Shown one piece after another: positions 40,383 to 49,553 of a DNA stretch of 64,000 bases. Within the stretch, counting starts at the first letter, position 1. Every line of letters starts with the position of its first letter. The notes under the pieces are model-generated. The model ran no database searches, was not told the origin of the DNA, and saw only the letters and a program-made list of their open reading frames with translations. The stretch is from Rhodopseudomonas sp. P2A-2r. GTDB taxonomy: Bacteria; Pseudomonadota; Alphaproteobacteria; Rhizobiales; Xanthobacteraceae. A program made the position numbers and the translations under genes. The stretch is from positions 6,480,001 to 6,544,000 of the forward strand of contig NZ_CP110389.1 of the NCBI RefSeq assembly GCF_026015985.1, read 5' to 3'.

Positions 40383-40892
40383 TCAGACGGTCTGGCAGTG
40401 TGCGCAGGTGCCAGTGATTTCCACCACCGAGAGTTTGGGTGCGAAACCGGTGGTGCGCGCGGCGTCGTTCAGGCTCTGCGCCACCTTGGCGGCCGGCACC
40501 TCGCCGACCGAGCCGCATTTGTCGCAGATCAGGAACGCCACCATCGACGCCTCGGCGTGGTCGTGGGCGCAGGCCAGGAAGGCGTTGCGGCTCTCGATGC
40601 GATGAACGAGGCCGTTCTCCATCAGGAAATCCAGCGCGCGGTACACCGTGATCGGCGCCGGGCGCGACATGGTCTTGGCCAGTTCGTCGATCACCTCATA
40701 GGCGCCGAGCGGCCGATGGCTGCCCAGCAGGGCGCCCAGCACCTGGCGGCGGATCGGGGTGAATTTCTGCGACCGGCCGGCGCAGACCGTTTCGGCGTGC
40801 TGAATCGCGTCCGCGGTGCAGCGGTCGTGATCGTGATCGTGATCGTGGCCGGGGGCCGGGAAATGCGGCTTGGCAAGGGTCATCACCGACAT
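40383..40892 (-). CDS. zur: Zinc uptake regulator (Zur, Fur family)
   Basis: 169 residues. An unusual N-terminus carries a His/Asp repeat (GHDHDHDHDRC). The winged helix follows (FTPIRRQVLGALL, PITVYRALDFL). The dimer domain has HRIESRNAFLACAHDHAE and two zinc-type CxxC pairs (CDKCG, CAHCQ). Zur represses zinc importers when zinc is plentiful. No zinc transporter genes are adjacent; the DMT exporter is downstream on the same strand. Confidence 0.88.
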   Translation of the reverse strand: MSVMTLAKPHFPAPGHDHDHDHDRCTADAIQHAETVCAGRSQKFTPIRRQVLGALLGSHRPLGAYEVIDELAKTMSRPAPITVYRALDFLMENGLVHRIESRNAFLACAHDHAEASMVAFLICDKCGSVGEVPAAKVAQSLNDAARTTGFAPKLSVVEITGTCAHCQTV

Positions 40893-40998
40893 TTAGTGCG
40901 TCCGCGCCGATTCCGCTCGCAAAATCGGCAGATCGCCAGCGCATCTGTGGGAGCCATGCCATTCATGCAGGGCTGCCCCTAAAAGATATAGGATCGAT

Positions 40999-41019
40999 AT
41001 AATATGCATTGCTTATTAT
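40999..41019 (+). promoter_or_regulatory. Candidate MarR operator
   Basis: ATAATA (40999-41004) and TATTAT (41014-41019) form an inverted repeat with a nine-base spacer, 22 bases before the marR start. The site is placed to overlap the promoter of the marR-emrA-emrB operon. Confidence 0.5.
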
Positions 41020-41041
41020 GTCACATTCATACGGAGTAACC

Positions 41042-41527
41042 ATGCCCGGATCCAATGTCGACTTCCTGTTTGCGCTGTTCGAAACCCAGCGCCTGCTGCG
41101 GCTATATGCCGAGAAGCAGGCGCGGCGGTTCGGCCTGACCAAGGCGCAATGGAGCGTTCTGGCCAAGCTGGAACGTACTGAAGGCCTGAAGCAGACCGAA
41201 ATCGCCGACCTGCTGGAAATCCAGCCGATCACGCTGACCCGGTTGATCGACAAGCTGTGCGACCTCGGCCTGATCGAACGCCGCAGCGACGACAGCGATC
41301 GTCGGGTCAACCGCCTGTATCTCACCGAAGCCGCCCGGCCGCTGATGCGGAAGCTCGGCCAGCTGCGCAACGAACTGACGGACACGGCTCTGGCCGGCCT
41401 CAGCGCCGGGGATACCCGTCTGCTGGTCGCCCAACTCGAAATCGTCAAGGACAACGTCCGCGAGGCGATCCAGCACCCCGCTCCCGCGCCGACGCCCAAC
41501 CTGCTCAAGGAATCGACCTATGGCTGA
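41042..41527 (+). CDS. MarR family transcriptional regulator
   Basis: 161 residues from ATG 41042, five bases after ggag. The winged helix-turn-helix (LTKAQWSVLAKLERTEGLKQTEIADLL ... LTRLIDKLCDLGLIERRSDDSDRRVNRLYLT) is complete. It overlaps emrA by eight bases. In such operons the regulator represses the pump genes until a toxic ligand binds. Confidence 0.93.
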   Translation: MPGSNVDFLFALFETQRLLRLYAEKQARRFGLTKAQWSVLAKLERTEGLKQTEIADLLEIQPITLTRLIDKLCDLGLIERRSDDSDRRVNRLYLTEAARPLMRKLGQLRNELTDTALAGLSAGDTRLLVAQLEIVKDNVREAIQHPAPAPTPNLLKESTYG

Positions 41528-42674
41528 ACCCGCACTGAAACTCGCGCCCGAAACGGGGGCTCCGGACAAGGCTGTCGGGGATTCGGCGACCACGGCGCCG
41601 GCCCGTCCCGGTTTCCTGCGACGCTACCGGCGAACCTTGCTGCTGGTCGCGTTGCCGATCGTCGCGCTGGTCGGCGGCATCGCCTTCTATCTGAGCGGCG
41701 GCCGCTACGTGACCACCGACGACGCCTATGTCGGCGCCCAGAAGGTGCTGATCACGCCGGACATCTCCGGCAAGGTCGAGAAGGTGGTGGTGCGCGAGGG
41801 CCAGCACGTCAACGCGGGCGACGTTCTGTTCGAGATCGACCCAGTGCCGTTCCGTTTTGCCGTGCAGCAGGCTCAGGCGACGCTGGATCAGCAGCAGACC
41901 ACCTATGACAACCTGGTCAGCAACTTGAAGATCTACGGCCAGATGCAGGACCTGATGCAGCAGGGCGCCGACCTGAAGCAGCGCGACGTCGAACGCAAGG
42001 CGACGCTGGCGAAAAGCAATTTCGGCTCGCAACTCGATCTCGACAATGCCGGCTCCGCGCTGGTGACTGCCCGCGCGCAGCTCGAATTGCTGAAGCAGCA
42101 ACTGTCCACCGCGAAGAACCAGTTGCTCGGCAATCCCGACCTGCCGCTTGCGCAATTCCCGCCCTACGCCCAGGCCAAGGCAGCGCTGGAACAGGCGCAA
42201 CGCAACCTCGACCACACGGTGCTGCGCGCGCCGATGAGCGGTACTGCCACCCAGGTCGACAACATCCAGCTCGGCCGATTTGTGGCCGCGGGCACGCCGA
42301 TCCTCAGCGTCATCGACGATTCCAAACCGTGGGTCGACGCCAACCTGAAGGAATCCGACTTCACCTATATTGCGGTCGGCCAGAAGGTCGATATCGACGT
42401 CGACGCGTTCCCCAACCACGTCTTCAAGGGCACCGTCGGCTCGCTGAGCCCGGGCACCGGCGCGCAGTTCGCGATCCTGCCGCCGCAGAACGCCACCGGC
42501 AACTTCGTCAAGGTGGTGCAGCGCGTGCCGGTGCGGATCTATCTCGACAATGCCGATCCCGCAGTGAAGAAACTCAAGGCCGGCATGAGCTCGTATACGT
42601 CGATCGACACCAATCATCACCGCTCGCTGGCGGCGCTGTTCGGCATGTCGCCGGCCGTCGCGAAGCAGGACTGA
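41520..42674 (+). CDS. HlyD/EmrA-type membrane fusion protein
   Basis: 384 residues: a cytoplasmic tail, one membrane anchor (about 37-60), then the periplasmic adaptor with YVTTDDAYVGAQKVLITPDISGKV, a coiled-coil hairpin (about 125-225) and LRAPMSGTATQVDNIQLGRFV. It links the inner-membrane EmrB-type pump to an outer-membrane channel. No outer-membrane gene is present here. Confidence 0.94.
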   Translation: MAEPALKLAPETGAPDKAVGDSATTAPARPGFLRRYRRTLLLVALPIVALVGGIAFYLSGGRYVTTDDAYVGAQKVLITPDISGKVEKVVVREGQHVNAGDVLFEIDPVPFRFAVQQAQATLDQQQTTYDNLVSNLKIYGQMQDLMQQGADLKQRDVERKATLAKSNFGSQLDLDNAGSALVTARAQLELLKQQLSTAKNQLLGNPDLPLAQFPPYAQAKAALEQAQRNLDHTVLRAPMSGTATQVDNIQLGRFVAAGTPILSVIDDSKPWVDANLKESDFTYIAVGQKVDIDVDAFPNHVFKGTVGSLSPGTGAQFAILPPQNATGNFVKVVQRVPVRIYLDNADPAVKKLKAGMSSYTSIDTNHHRSLAALFGMSPAVAKQD

Positions 42675-42678
42675 TCCG

Positions 42679-44244
42679 GTGGCGTCGGCAACCGCCCCTT
42701 CGTCTGCACAACCCGGCATGCGCCGGACCATGGTGACGATCTGCGCCATGACCGCGACGATCATGCAGGCGCTCGACACCACCATCGCCAACGTGGCGCT
42801 GCCCTATATGCAGGGCTCGCTGTCGGCCTCGCAGGACCAGGTCAACTGGGTGCTGACGTCCTACATCGTCGCCGCCGCGATCATGACCGCACCGGTCGGC
42901 TGGGTTGCCAACCGGTTCGGCCGCAAGAAGATCTTCATCATCTGCTCCGCCGGCTTCACCATCGCCTCGGTGATGTGCGGCCTCGCCCAGGATATCGGCC
43001 AGATGGTGCTGTTCCGTCTGCTGCAGGGCGTGTTCGGAGCAGCTTTGGTGCCGTTGTCGCAAGCCGTCATGCTCGATAGCTACGCGCTGCACGAGCGCGC
43101 CAAGGCGATGTCGATCTGGGGCATGGGCGTGATGCTCGGCCCGATCATGGGTCCGTCGCTCGGCGCATGGCTGACCGAAACCTATTCCTGGCACTGGGTG
43201 TTCTTCGTCAACATCCCGTTCGGCATTGTCACAGTGGCTGGACTGATGGTGTTCATGGACGAGACCAAGACCAATGCCGAACTGAAGTTCGACTGGTTCG
43301 GATTCGGCGCATTGGCGCTCGGTATCGGCTCGATGCAGCTGGCGCTTGACCGCGGCGAGCAGCTGGGCTGGCTCGAATCCAACGAGATTATCATCGAGAC
43401 CATCATCGCCATCGTCGGCTTCTATTACTTCTTCGCGCATTCGCTGACGTCGAACCGCCCCTTCATCCAGTTTGCGATCTTCAAGGACAAGAATTTCGTC
43501 GGTGGCTGCGTGTTCATGGCTGTGATGGGCCTGGTGCTGTATTCGACCATGGCGCTGTCGTCGCCGTTCCTGCAGAACGTGATCGGCTATCCGATTCTCA
43601 CCGCCGGCCTGCTGCTGGCAACGCGTGGCTCCGGCACCTTCGTCGCCATGATGCTGGTCGGCCGTTTCATGAAATATATCGAGGCGCGGACACTGATCAT
43701 GGCCGGCATGGCGCTGATCTCGCTGGGCCTGTTCTTCACCGCGCGCTGGACCGACCAGACCGGCGTGACCGAGATCGTCATCGTCAGCATTGCGCAGGGC
43801 TTCGGCCTCGGCCTGGTGTTTGTGCCGCTCTCCACCGTCGCCTTCCTGACGCTGCCCAACCACCTGCGCACCGACGGCACATCGATGCTGACCTTGTTGC
43901 GCAATGTCGCCAGTTCGATCGGTATCTCACTGGTCATCGCGCAGCTCACCTCGGGCACACGGATGGCCCATGCGGTGCTGGTCGAACACGTCACGCCGTT
44001 CAACAACGCGTTGCAGATGCCCGGCGTCCGCGAGATGCTCGATCTCACTACCGACGCCGGGCGCGCCGCGGCCGACGCCATCGTCACGCTGCAGGCGACG
44101 ATCATCGCCTTCGGGCTGGATTATCAGACGGTGATGGTGGTGACACTGCTGGCGATTCCGCTGGCGCTGATGATCGGCTCATCGAAGGCGGCGTTGCGCG
44201 CGCAGTCGAAGGCGCCAAGCGATCATGCCGCGGTGATGGACTAG
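42679..44244 (+). CDS. DHA2-family (EmrB-type) multidrug MFS transporter
   Basis: 521 residues from GTG 42679, four bases after emrA. Fourteen membrane helices are predicted. The motifs LDTTIANVALPYMQGSL (motif D1), WVANRFGRKKIF (motif A) and GMGVMLGPIMGPSLGAWL (motif C, antiporters) are clear. With the adaptor it should expel hydrophobic toxins using the proton gradient. Confidence 0.95.
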   Translation: MASATAPSSAQPGMRRTMVTICAMTATIMQALDTTIANVALPYMQGSLSASQDQVNWVLTSYIVAAAIMTAPVGWVANRFGRKKIFIICSAGFTIASVMCGLAQDIGQMVLFRLLQGVFGAALVPLSQAVMLDSYALHERAKAMSIWGMGVMLGPIMGPSLGAWLTETYSWHWVFFVNIPFGIVTVAGLMVFMDETKTNAELKFDWFGFGALALGIGSMQLALDRGEQLGWLESNEIIIETIIAIVGFYYFFAHSLTSNRPFIQFAIFKDKNFVGGCVFMAVMGLVLYSTMALSSPFLQNVIGYPILTAGLLLATRGSGTFVAMMLVGRFMKYIEARTLIMAGMALISLGLFFTARWTDQTGVTEIVIVSIAQGFGLGLVFVPLSTVAFLTLPNHLRTDGTSMLTLLRNVASSIGISLVIAQLTSGTRMAHAVLVEHVTPFNNALQMPGVREMLDLTTDAGRAAADAIVTLQATIIAFGLDYQTVMVVTLLAIPLALMIGSSKAALRAQSKAPSDHAAVMD

Positions 44245-44259
44245 GCTGCCGCGTCAAGC

Positions 44260-46395
44260 TTACGGTCGCGGCTTCGGTACCACCAGCGCATCGACGATGG
44301 TGACGCCGTCGCCCAGGGCATGCACAAGCACCGGGTTGATCTCGATCTCGGCAATCTCATCCTTCGCGTCCGCGGCGATCTGCGACAGCTGGGCGATCAG
44401 CGCAGCCAGCGCCGGCACGTCGGCCTTCGGCGCGCCGCGAAACCCGTCGAGCAGAGCTGCGGCCTTCAACTCGCGAAGCATCGACATGGCTTCGGCCGGA
44501 CCGACCGGCGCCGGGCGATACACCACATCCCTGAACAGTTCCGCGGTGACGCCGCCGAGCCCGACCATCACCAGCGGCCCGAAAGTGGCGTCCGTCAGGG
44601 TGCCGACAATGATCTCGACGCCCTTGTCGGCCATCGGACCGAGCAGCACGCCCTGGATCGCGGCATCCGGCCGGAGCCGCTGCGCATTGGCCAGCAGCGC
44701 ATCATAGGCAGCGAAAGCGGCGTCTTCCGTGGCGATGTCGATACGCACGCCGCCGATCTCGCTCTTGTGCGGAATGTCGCGCGATTGCACCTTCAGCACC
44801 AGCGGGAAGCCGAGCCTGGCGATCTCGCTTTGGAGCGTGCGCCTTTCCTGCACCAGGATCTCGCCCGGCAACTCAACACCGGCAGCGCGTAACAGAGCCT
44901 TGCTGTCGTACTCGGATAGCGTCGCCGCCGTCAGATACGCGGACAGGTCGGGCAGCCGGGCCGACTGCTGCTCCACCGGCGCGACCGGCCTGAAACGGGC
45001 GCGCGCCGCCATCTGGCGCAGCGCCACCACGAGATGCGTCAGGCCGGACAGCACCACCACCCCGGAGGCTGCGAGACCCGTGCGGGCGAAACCCGACGGC
45101 AGCGTGTAGGACCAGAACACGATCGTCTTGCGTTTGGCGTCGATGACCGGCTGAAGCTCCGGCTGCTTGAACGGCATGCGGGTCTCGCTCGACAGCGAGA
45201 TCACCACCAGGATGGCATCGACCTCGTCGGATTCGTCGAGCAGTTCGATGGTCTTCTGCAGGCCGCCGCTGTGCACCGCCTGTGCGGTGATATCGATCGG
45301 GTTGCGCGGCGAACCATAGGAGGGGATCAGGCCGCGAATGGCCGTCTGCAACTGCGCGGACAATTCCGGCACCTGCAGCCCCTGCCCCGCCAGCGCGTCG
45401 GCGCCCCATATGCCGGCGCCGCCGGACACCGTGACCACGGCGACGCGGTCGCCCTTCGGCAGCGGTGTCGATATCAGCAGAGCGGCGATGGTGACGGCCT
45501 CGTCGAGATCGTTGGAGACGATGAAGCCGTATTTGGCGAACACCGCGTCATAGGCCGCGGACCAGCCGGCCATGCTGGCGGTGTGCGAGGCGGCGGCGCG
45601 CTCGCCGGCGCCGGAACGGCCGACTTTCGTCACGATCACCGGCTTGCCGGTTTCGGCCGCGCGTCGAGCGGCGGCGAGAAAGCTGTCGGTGTCGCGGATG
45701 CCTTCGATGAACAGCAGGATCACATCGGTCAGCGGATCCTGCACCATGTAGTCGAGGAATTCGCCGGCGCCGAGATCGGACTCGTTGCCGGTCGAGATGA
45801 CATAGCTCAGCGCAATGCCCAGCGCTCTCGCGCGGTGATAGATGGCAAAGCCGATGCCGCCGGATTGCGCGACGATGCCGATGCGCTTCCGGGTGGCGAT
45901 CAACCGCGGCTGATCCGGCCTGACGTCCACCGTCGGGCTGAAGGTCGCCGCGACCTGCCCGATCTCGTTGAAGAAACCTTCGGCATTGGGGCCGGAGATC
46001 CGCATGCCGGTGCGCTTCGCCAGACCGGCGATGGCGTCCTGCATCGCAATGGCATCGCCGCCCTCCTCGGCGAAACCCGACGAGATGATCACCGCATTCT
46101 TGACACCAAGGCCGGCGCATTCGTGCAGCGCGTCGAGCACGGCACGCGCGGGGATGATGACGATGGCCAGATCGATCGGCTGGCCGATGGCGGTGACCGA
46201 AGGATAGCACTTGAGCCCGTCGATGTCGGCATAGTTCGGATTGACCGGATAGATCCGGCCGGGAAACTGGTTCTTGCGCAGGAACGCCAACAGCAGGCCG
46301 GGAATCTTCATCGCATCGCGCGACGCGCCGATGATGGCGATGCTGGACGGCGAAAAGAACGTGTCGAGCGGATGGTGGCGCGCGCTGGCCGTCAT
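44260..46395 (-). CDS. NDP-forming acyl-CoA synthetase (acetate-CoA ligase family)
   Basis: 711 residues joining a CoA-binding domain (FFSPSSIAIIGASRD), a succinyl-CoA-ligase-like flavodoxin domain with SGGAGIWGADALAGQGL, and an ATP-grasp domain at the C-terminus (FPLVLKVQSRDIPHKSEIGGVRI, GVEIIVGTLTDATFGPLVMVGLGG). Such enzymes form acyl-CoA with ATP. It is the last gene of the leftward operon that includes enoyl-CoA hydratase and a solute-binding protein, so it likely activates the imported acid. Confidence 0.9.
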   Translation of the reverse strand: MTASARHHPLDTFFSPSSIAIIGASRDAMKIPGLLLAFLRKNQFPGRIYPVNPNYADIDGLKCYPSVTAIGQPIDLAIVIIPARAVLDALHECAGLGVKNAVIISSGFAEEGGDAIAMQDAIAGLAKRTGMRISGPNAEGFFNEIGQVAATFSPTVDVRPDQPRLIATRKRIGIVAQSGGIGFAIYHRARALGIALSYVISTGNESDLGAGEFLDYMVQDPLTDVILLFIEGIRDTDSFLAAARRAAETGKPVIVTKVGRSGAGERAAASHTASMAGWSAAYDAVFAKYGFIVSNDLDEAVTIAALLISTPLPKGDRVAVVTVSGGAGIWGADALAGQGLQVPELSAQLQTAIRGLIPSYGSPRNPIDITAQAVHSGGLQKTIELLDESDEVDAILVVISLSSETRMPFKQPELQPVIDAKRKTIVFWSYTLPSGFARTGLAASGVVVLSGLTHLVVALRQMAARARFRPVAPVEQQSARLPDLSAYLTAATLSEYDSKALLRAAGVELPGEILVQERRTLQSEIARLGFPLVLKVQSRDIPHKSEIGGVRIDIATEDAAFAAYDALLANAQRLRPDAAIQGVLLGPMADKGVEIIVGTLTDATFGPLVMVGLGGVTAELFRDVVYRPAPVGPAEAMSMLRELKAAALLDGFRGAPKADVPALAALIAQLSQIAADAKDEIAEIEINPVLVHALGDGVTIVDALVVPKPRP

Positions 46396-46438
46396 TTGCG
46401 GTCCTGTTGTTGTCTTCTAAAGCGGCCGGCGAATGCGA

Positions 46439-47200
46439 TCAGGCCACGAGGTGGAATGTCACCCCGGTCAACAGGAACGCATCGCCGGCGCAAGGACAAC
46501 CGCGGGCCCGCGCGGCGGCGCGCACCGCCTCGACATCGCTGACCCCGAAAGTCAGCCCGGTGATCGCCTCGACGGCGCCATGGACGAAGTTGAAGCGGCA
46601 GTTGACCAGTTCCAGCCGCGGCTCGCCGGTGTCGGCGCCGCTGACGGGAACGCCGATGATGCGGCCCCAATGCGCCGCCAGATCGTCCGGCTGCGGCGAC
46701 TGGATCTCCACCGCGACCAGCGCCTTGGTCGTCTCGGTGCGGATCGATCGCTGCCAGAACGGTCCCGCCGGCGGATAGGCGCCGCGGATATCGTCGCTGC
46801 CGTCGGTGTGATTGAACTCGATGAAGGCCGCCCGGCAATCGCGCGGATGCAGTTGCACCCCGTGATAGGGCGGATGGTCGATGACGTTGGCGATCCGCAC
46901 GCCCATGGCTTCAGCGTTGCGACCGCGCTCGTCGGGATCGTCGCAACTGAAGATCGCCATGTAGCCGCCGTGGCCGCCGGATTTCTCCAGGAAACGTCCG
47001 GCCGCGGTGCCCGGCTCGATCGGCGCAATCACCTCCAGCAGCATGGTGTCCACCGGCAGCAGCGCGTTTTCCAGACCGTAGGTGGCGACATGGGGGTCGC
47101 GATAGCAGACGTCGAGTCCCATGATGGCGGCGATGTCGCCGACCACAGGCTCCAGGTTCGGCGCCACAAGACAGATCTGACGCAGTCGCATCTGGCTCAT
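46439..47200 (-). CDS. VOC-superfamily (glyoxalase/dioxygenase fold) protein
   Basis: 253 residues with two VOC modules. The first covers LRQICLVAPNLEPVVGDIAAIMGLDVCYRD, the second starts ATTKALVAVEIQSPQ and ends in GVTFHLVA. Members bind a metal and act as isomerases, dioxygenases or resistance proteins. Its place between the acyl-CoA synthetase and enoyl-CoA hydratase genes suggests a step in the same catabolic route. Confidence 0.85.
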   Translation of the reverse strand: MSQMRLRQICLVAPNLEPVVGDIAAIMGLDVCYRDPHVATYGLENALLPVDTMLLEVIAPIEPGTAAGRFLEKSGGHGGYMAIFSCDDPDERGRNAEAMGVRIANVIDHPPYHGVQLHPRDCRAAFIEFNHTDGSDDIRGAYPPAGPFWQRSIRTETTKALVAVEIQSPQPDDLAAHWGRIIGVPVSGADTGEPRLELVNCRFNFVHGAVEAITGLTFGVSDVEAVRAAARARGCPCAGDAFLLTGVTFHLVA

Positions 47201-47218
47201 GTGCCTGCCCCCGGCATA

Positions 47219-48007
47219 TCAATGCCCATGAAAAACGGGTTTGCGTTTCTCGACGAAGGCCGCAGCGGCCTCCTTGTGGTCCGCGGTGTCGCTGGCACGC
47301 GAGTGGTGCATGGCTTCGGCATCGAAGCAGGCTTCCAGCGAGAGGTGCTCGGCGTTGTTGATGTTGCGCTTGATGTAGCCGAGCGTGACCGTCGGCCCCT
47401 GGGCGAAGGACATCGCCAGGTCGTGGGCTGCGGTTCCGACCTCGGCATCGTCGACTACCCGGGTGACCATGCCGAGCGCCAGCGCTTCCTGCGCGGTAAG
47501 CACGGGCGACATCAGATAGAGCTCCCGCGCCTTGGCGCTTCCCAGCAGGTGGGTGAGGAAATAGGTGCCGCCGTAATCGCCGGACAGCCCGACCTTGGCG
47601 AAGGCCGTGGTGATCTTGCACGATGCGCTGGCGACGCGGATGTCGCATGCGAGCGCGATGGACAGCCCTGCGCCCGCGGCAGCGCCGTCGACCTGCGCCA
47701 CCACCGGCTTCGGCATCTCATGCAGGATGCGCGAAACTTCCATGCCGCGCCGCAGGTTGGCCATCTTGGCCTCGAACGGCAATGGCGCGCGGCCGGCGGC
47801 CATCGATTTGACATCGCCGCCGACGCAGAACGTGCCGCCGGCGCCCTTCAGCAGCACGGCGCGCACTTCGTGGTCCTCCGCCGCCCGCCGCGCCGCCGCC
47901 ACTAGCCCCTGCGTCATCTCGACATTCAGCGCATTGCGCCGGTCAGGCCGGTTCATGGTGATGGTCAGCAGTCCGTTGTCGAGCGCCTGGAGAACCATGT
48001 CGTTCAT
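47219..48007 (-). CDS. Enoyl-CoA hydratase/isomerase family protein
   Basis: 262 residues from ATG 48007, with agga seven bases upstream; the Asn/Lys-rich extension before it is not coding. Crotonase motifs are present: MNRPDRRNALN, the oxyanion loops LKGAGGTFCVGGDVKS and DGAAAGAGLSIALACDI, and KVGLSGDYGGTYFL, where an Asp sits at the usual acidic position. It should act on an enoyl-CoA made by the synthetase of the operon. Confidence 0.92.
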   Translation of the reverse strand: MNDMVLQALDNGLLTITMNRPDRRNALNVEMTQGLVAAARRAAEDHEVRAVLLKGAGGTFCVGGDVKSMAAGRAPLPFEAKMANLRRGMEVSRILHEMPKPVVAQVDGAAAGAGLSIALACDIRVASASCKITTAFAKVGLSGDYGGTYFLTHLLGSAKARELYLMSPVLTAQEALALGMVTRVVDDAEVGTAAHDLAMSFAQGPTVTLGYIKRNINNAEHLSLEACFDAEAMHHSRASDTADHKEAAAAFVEKRKPVFHGH

Positions 48008-48101
48008 CGCAGTGTCCTTCTTTTTGTTCTTGTTGTTATTCTTGTCCTCGGCGCCATCGGTCATTGCGCGCACGCCGCAATGACCGATGGTCGTCGTTGC
48101 C

Positions 48102-49307
48102 TTACTTCTTCACCAGCGGACAGCGCGAAGCTTCCAGCGGCTGGAACGCCTGATCGCCCGGCACGGTGGCGAGCAGCTTGTAGTCGTCCCAGCGCCCCTT
48201 CGACTCCGACGGCTTCTTCACTTCGAACAGATACATGTCGTGGACCATGCGACCGTCTTCGCGGATCCTGCCATTCTTGGCGAACATGTCGTTGATCGGC
48301 GTGTCCTTCATGAGCTTCATCACGGGCGCGGCGTCGGTGGTGCCGGCGGCCTTCACGGCCTTCAGATAATGCAACACCGAGGAATAGACGCCGGCCTGCG
48401 CGGAGGTCGGCACCCGCTTGGTGCGCTCCTGGAAACGCTTGGTGAAGGCGCGGGTCTCGTCGTTGAGATCCCAGTAGAAGGCTTCGGCAAGGATAAGACC
48501 CTGCGCAGTCTCCAGGCCGACGCTGTCGATGTCGGAAATGAAGGCCAGAAGCGGCGACAATTTCTGCCCACCGCTCTTGGTCAGGCCAAATTCGGCGGCC
48601 TGCTTGATGGCGTTGATGGTGTCGCCGCCGGCATTGGCGAGGCCGATCACCTTGGCCTTGGAGCTCTGCGCCTGCAGCAGGAACGAGGAGAAGTCCGAGG
48701 TATTGAGCGGATGCTTGACGGCGCCGAGCACCTTGCCGCCGGACTTCAGCACCACCGCGGTGGTGTCCTTCTCGAGATCCGCGCCGAACGCGTAATCGGC
48801 GGTCAGGAAAAACCAGCTGTCGAGCCCGGTCTTCACAGTGGCGAGCCCGGTGACGTTGGCCTGGCCAAAGGTGTCGAACACATAGTGCACGGTGTAGGGG
48901 CCGCAGGCCTCGTTGCTCAGGCGGATCGAGCCGGGGCCGTTGAAGATGATGATCTTGTTGCGGGCTTTGGCGATTTCCCCGGCGGCCAGAGCGGTAGCGG
49001 ATGCGGCCACGTCGACGATGGCTTCGACGCCCTGATTGTCGAGCATGTCGCGGGCAATGTTGGCGGACAGGTCGGCTTTGTTGAGATGGTCTGCCGCGAC
49101 GATCTCGATCTTGCGGCCGAGCACTTCGCCGCCGAAATCTTCCGCCGCCATCTTGGCTGCAGTCTCCGAGCCCGTCCCGGTGATATCGGCATACAGGCCG
49201 GACATATCGAGGATGGCACCGAGCTTCAGCGGCTTGGTCTGCGCCATCGCCGAGGTAACCGTCATTGCCATGACCGACGCCAGCAAACCTGAAACAATTC
49301 TCTTCAC
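48102..49307 (-). CDS. Branched-chain amino-acid type ABC transporter substrate-binding protein
   Basis: 401 residues from GTG 49307, with ggagg five bases upstream. A signal peptide (KRIVSGLLASVMAMTVTSAMAQ) leads to a type-1 periplasmic binding fold (LKLGAILDMSGLYADITGTGSETAAKMAAEDF). The family binds amino acids, aromatic or aliphatic acids. No permease or ATPase genes follow, so it must use a transporter encoded elsewhere. It is the first gene of the catabolic operon. Confidence 0.93.
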   Translation of the reverse strand: MKRIVSGLLASVMAMTVTSAMAQTKPLKLGAILDMSGLYADITGTGSETAAKMAAEDFGGEVLGRKIEIVAADHLNKADLSANIARDMLDNQGVEAIVDVAASATALAAGEIAKARNKIIIFNGPGSIRLSNEACGPYTVHYVFDTFGQANVTGLATVKTGLDSWFFLTADYAFGADLEKDTTAVVLKSGGKVLGAVKHPLNTSDFSSFLLQAQSSKAKVIGLANAGGDTINAIKQAAEFGLTKSGGQKLSPLLAFISDIDSVGLETAQGLILAEAFYWDLNDETRAFTKRFQERTKRVPTSAQAGVYSSVLHYLKAVKAAGTTDAAPVMKLMKDTPINDMFAKNGRIREDGRMVHDMYLFEVKKPSESKGRWDDYKLLATVPGDQAFQPLEASRCPLVKK

Positions 49308-49553
49308 GAAGGCCTCCCTTGAGCACCGTCGCATGTTGCGCGGCACAGATTTTGTTGCGGCGATCATGACGCAAGCCAGTTCCAGCGGCAAGCCACGGCG
49401 ATCACAGGAGTCGGAGCAAAAGGCGCGCACCTTCCGTCAAGCGGAATGCGGGAGAACAAATCGCGCAGACTGTCGTACCGGCGGTTAGCTTTCGCGGCCG
49501 ACGCAATTTCCGATAGAAGTCATCGGTAGCGCCCGTTACTTCCGGATGCGGCA

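Noticed and set aside
41505..43863. Long minus-strand open frames opposite emrA and emrB
   Set aside because: Both pump genes are complete on the plus strand with start sites and overlaps that fit an operon.
45034..47905. Long plus-strand open frames opposite the acyl-CoA synthetase, VOC and hydratase genes
   Set aside because: All three minus-strand genes have clear domains and ribosome sites; the plus-strand frames have none.
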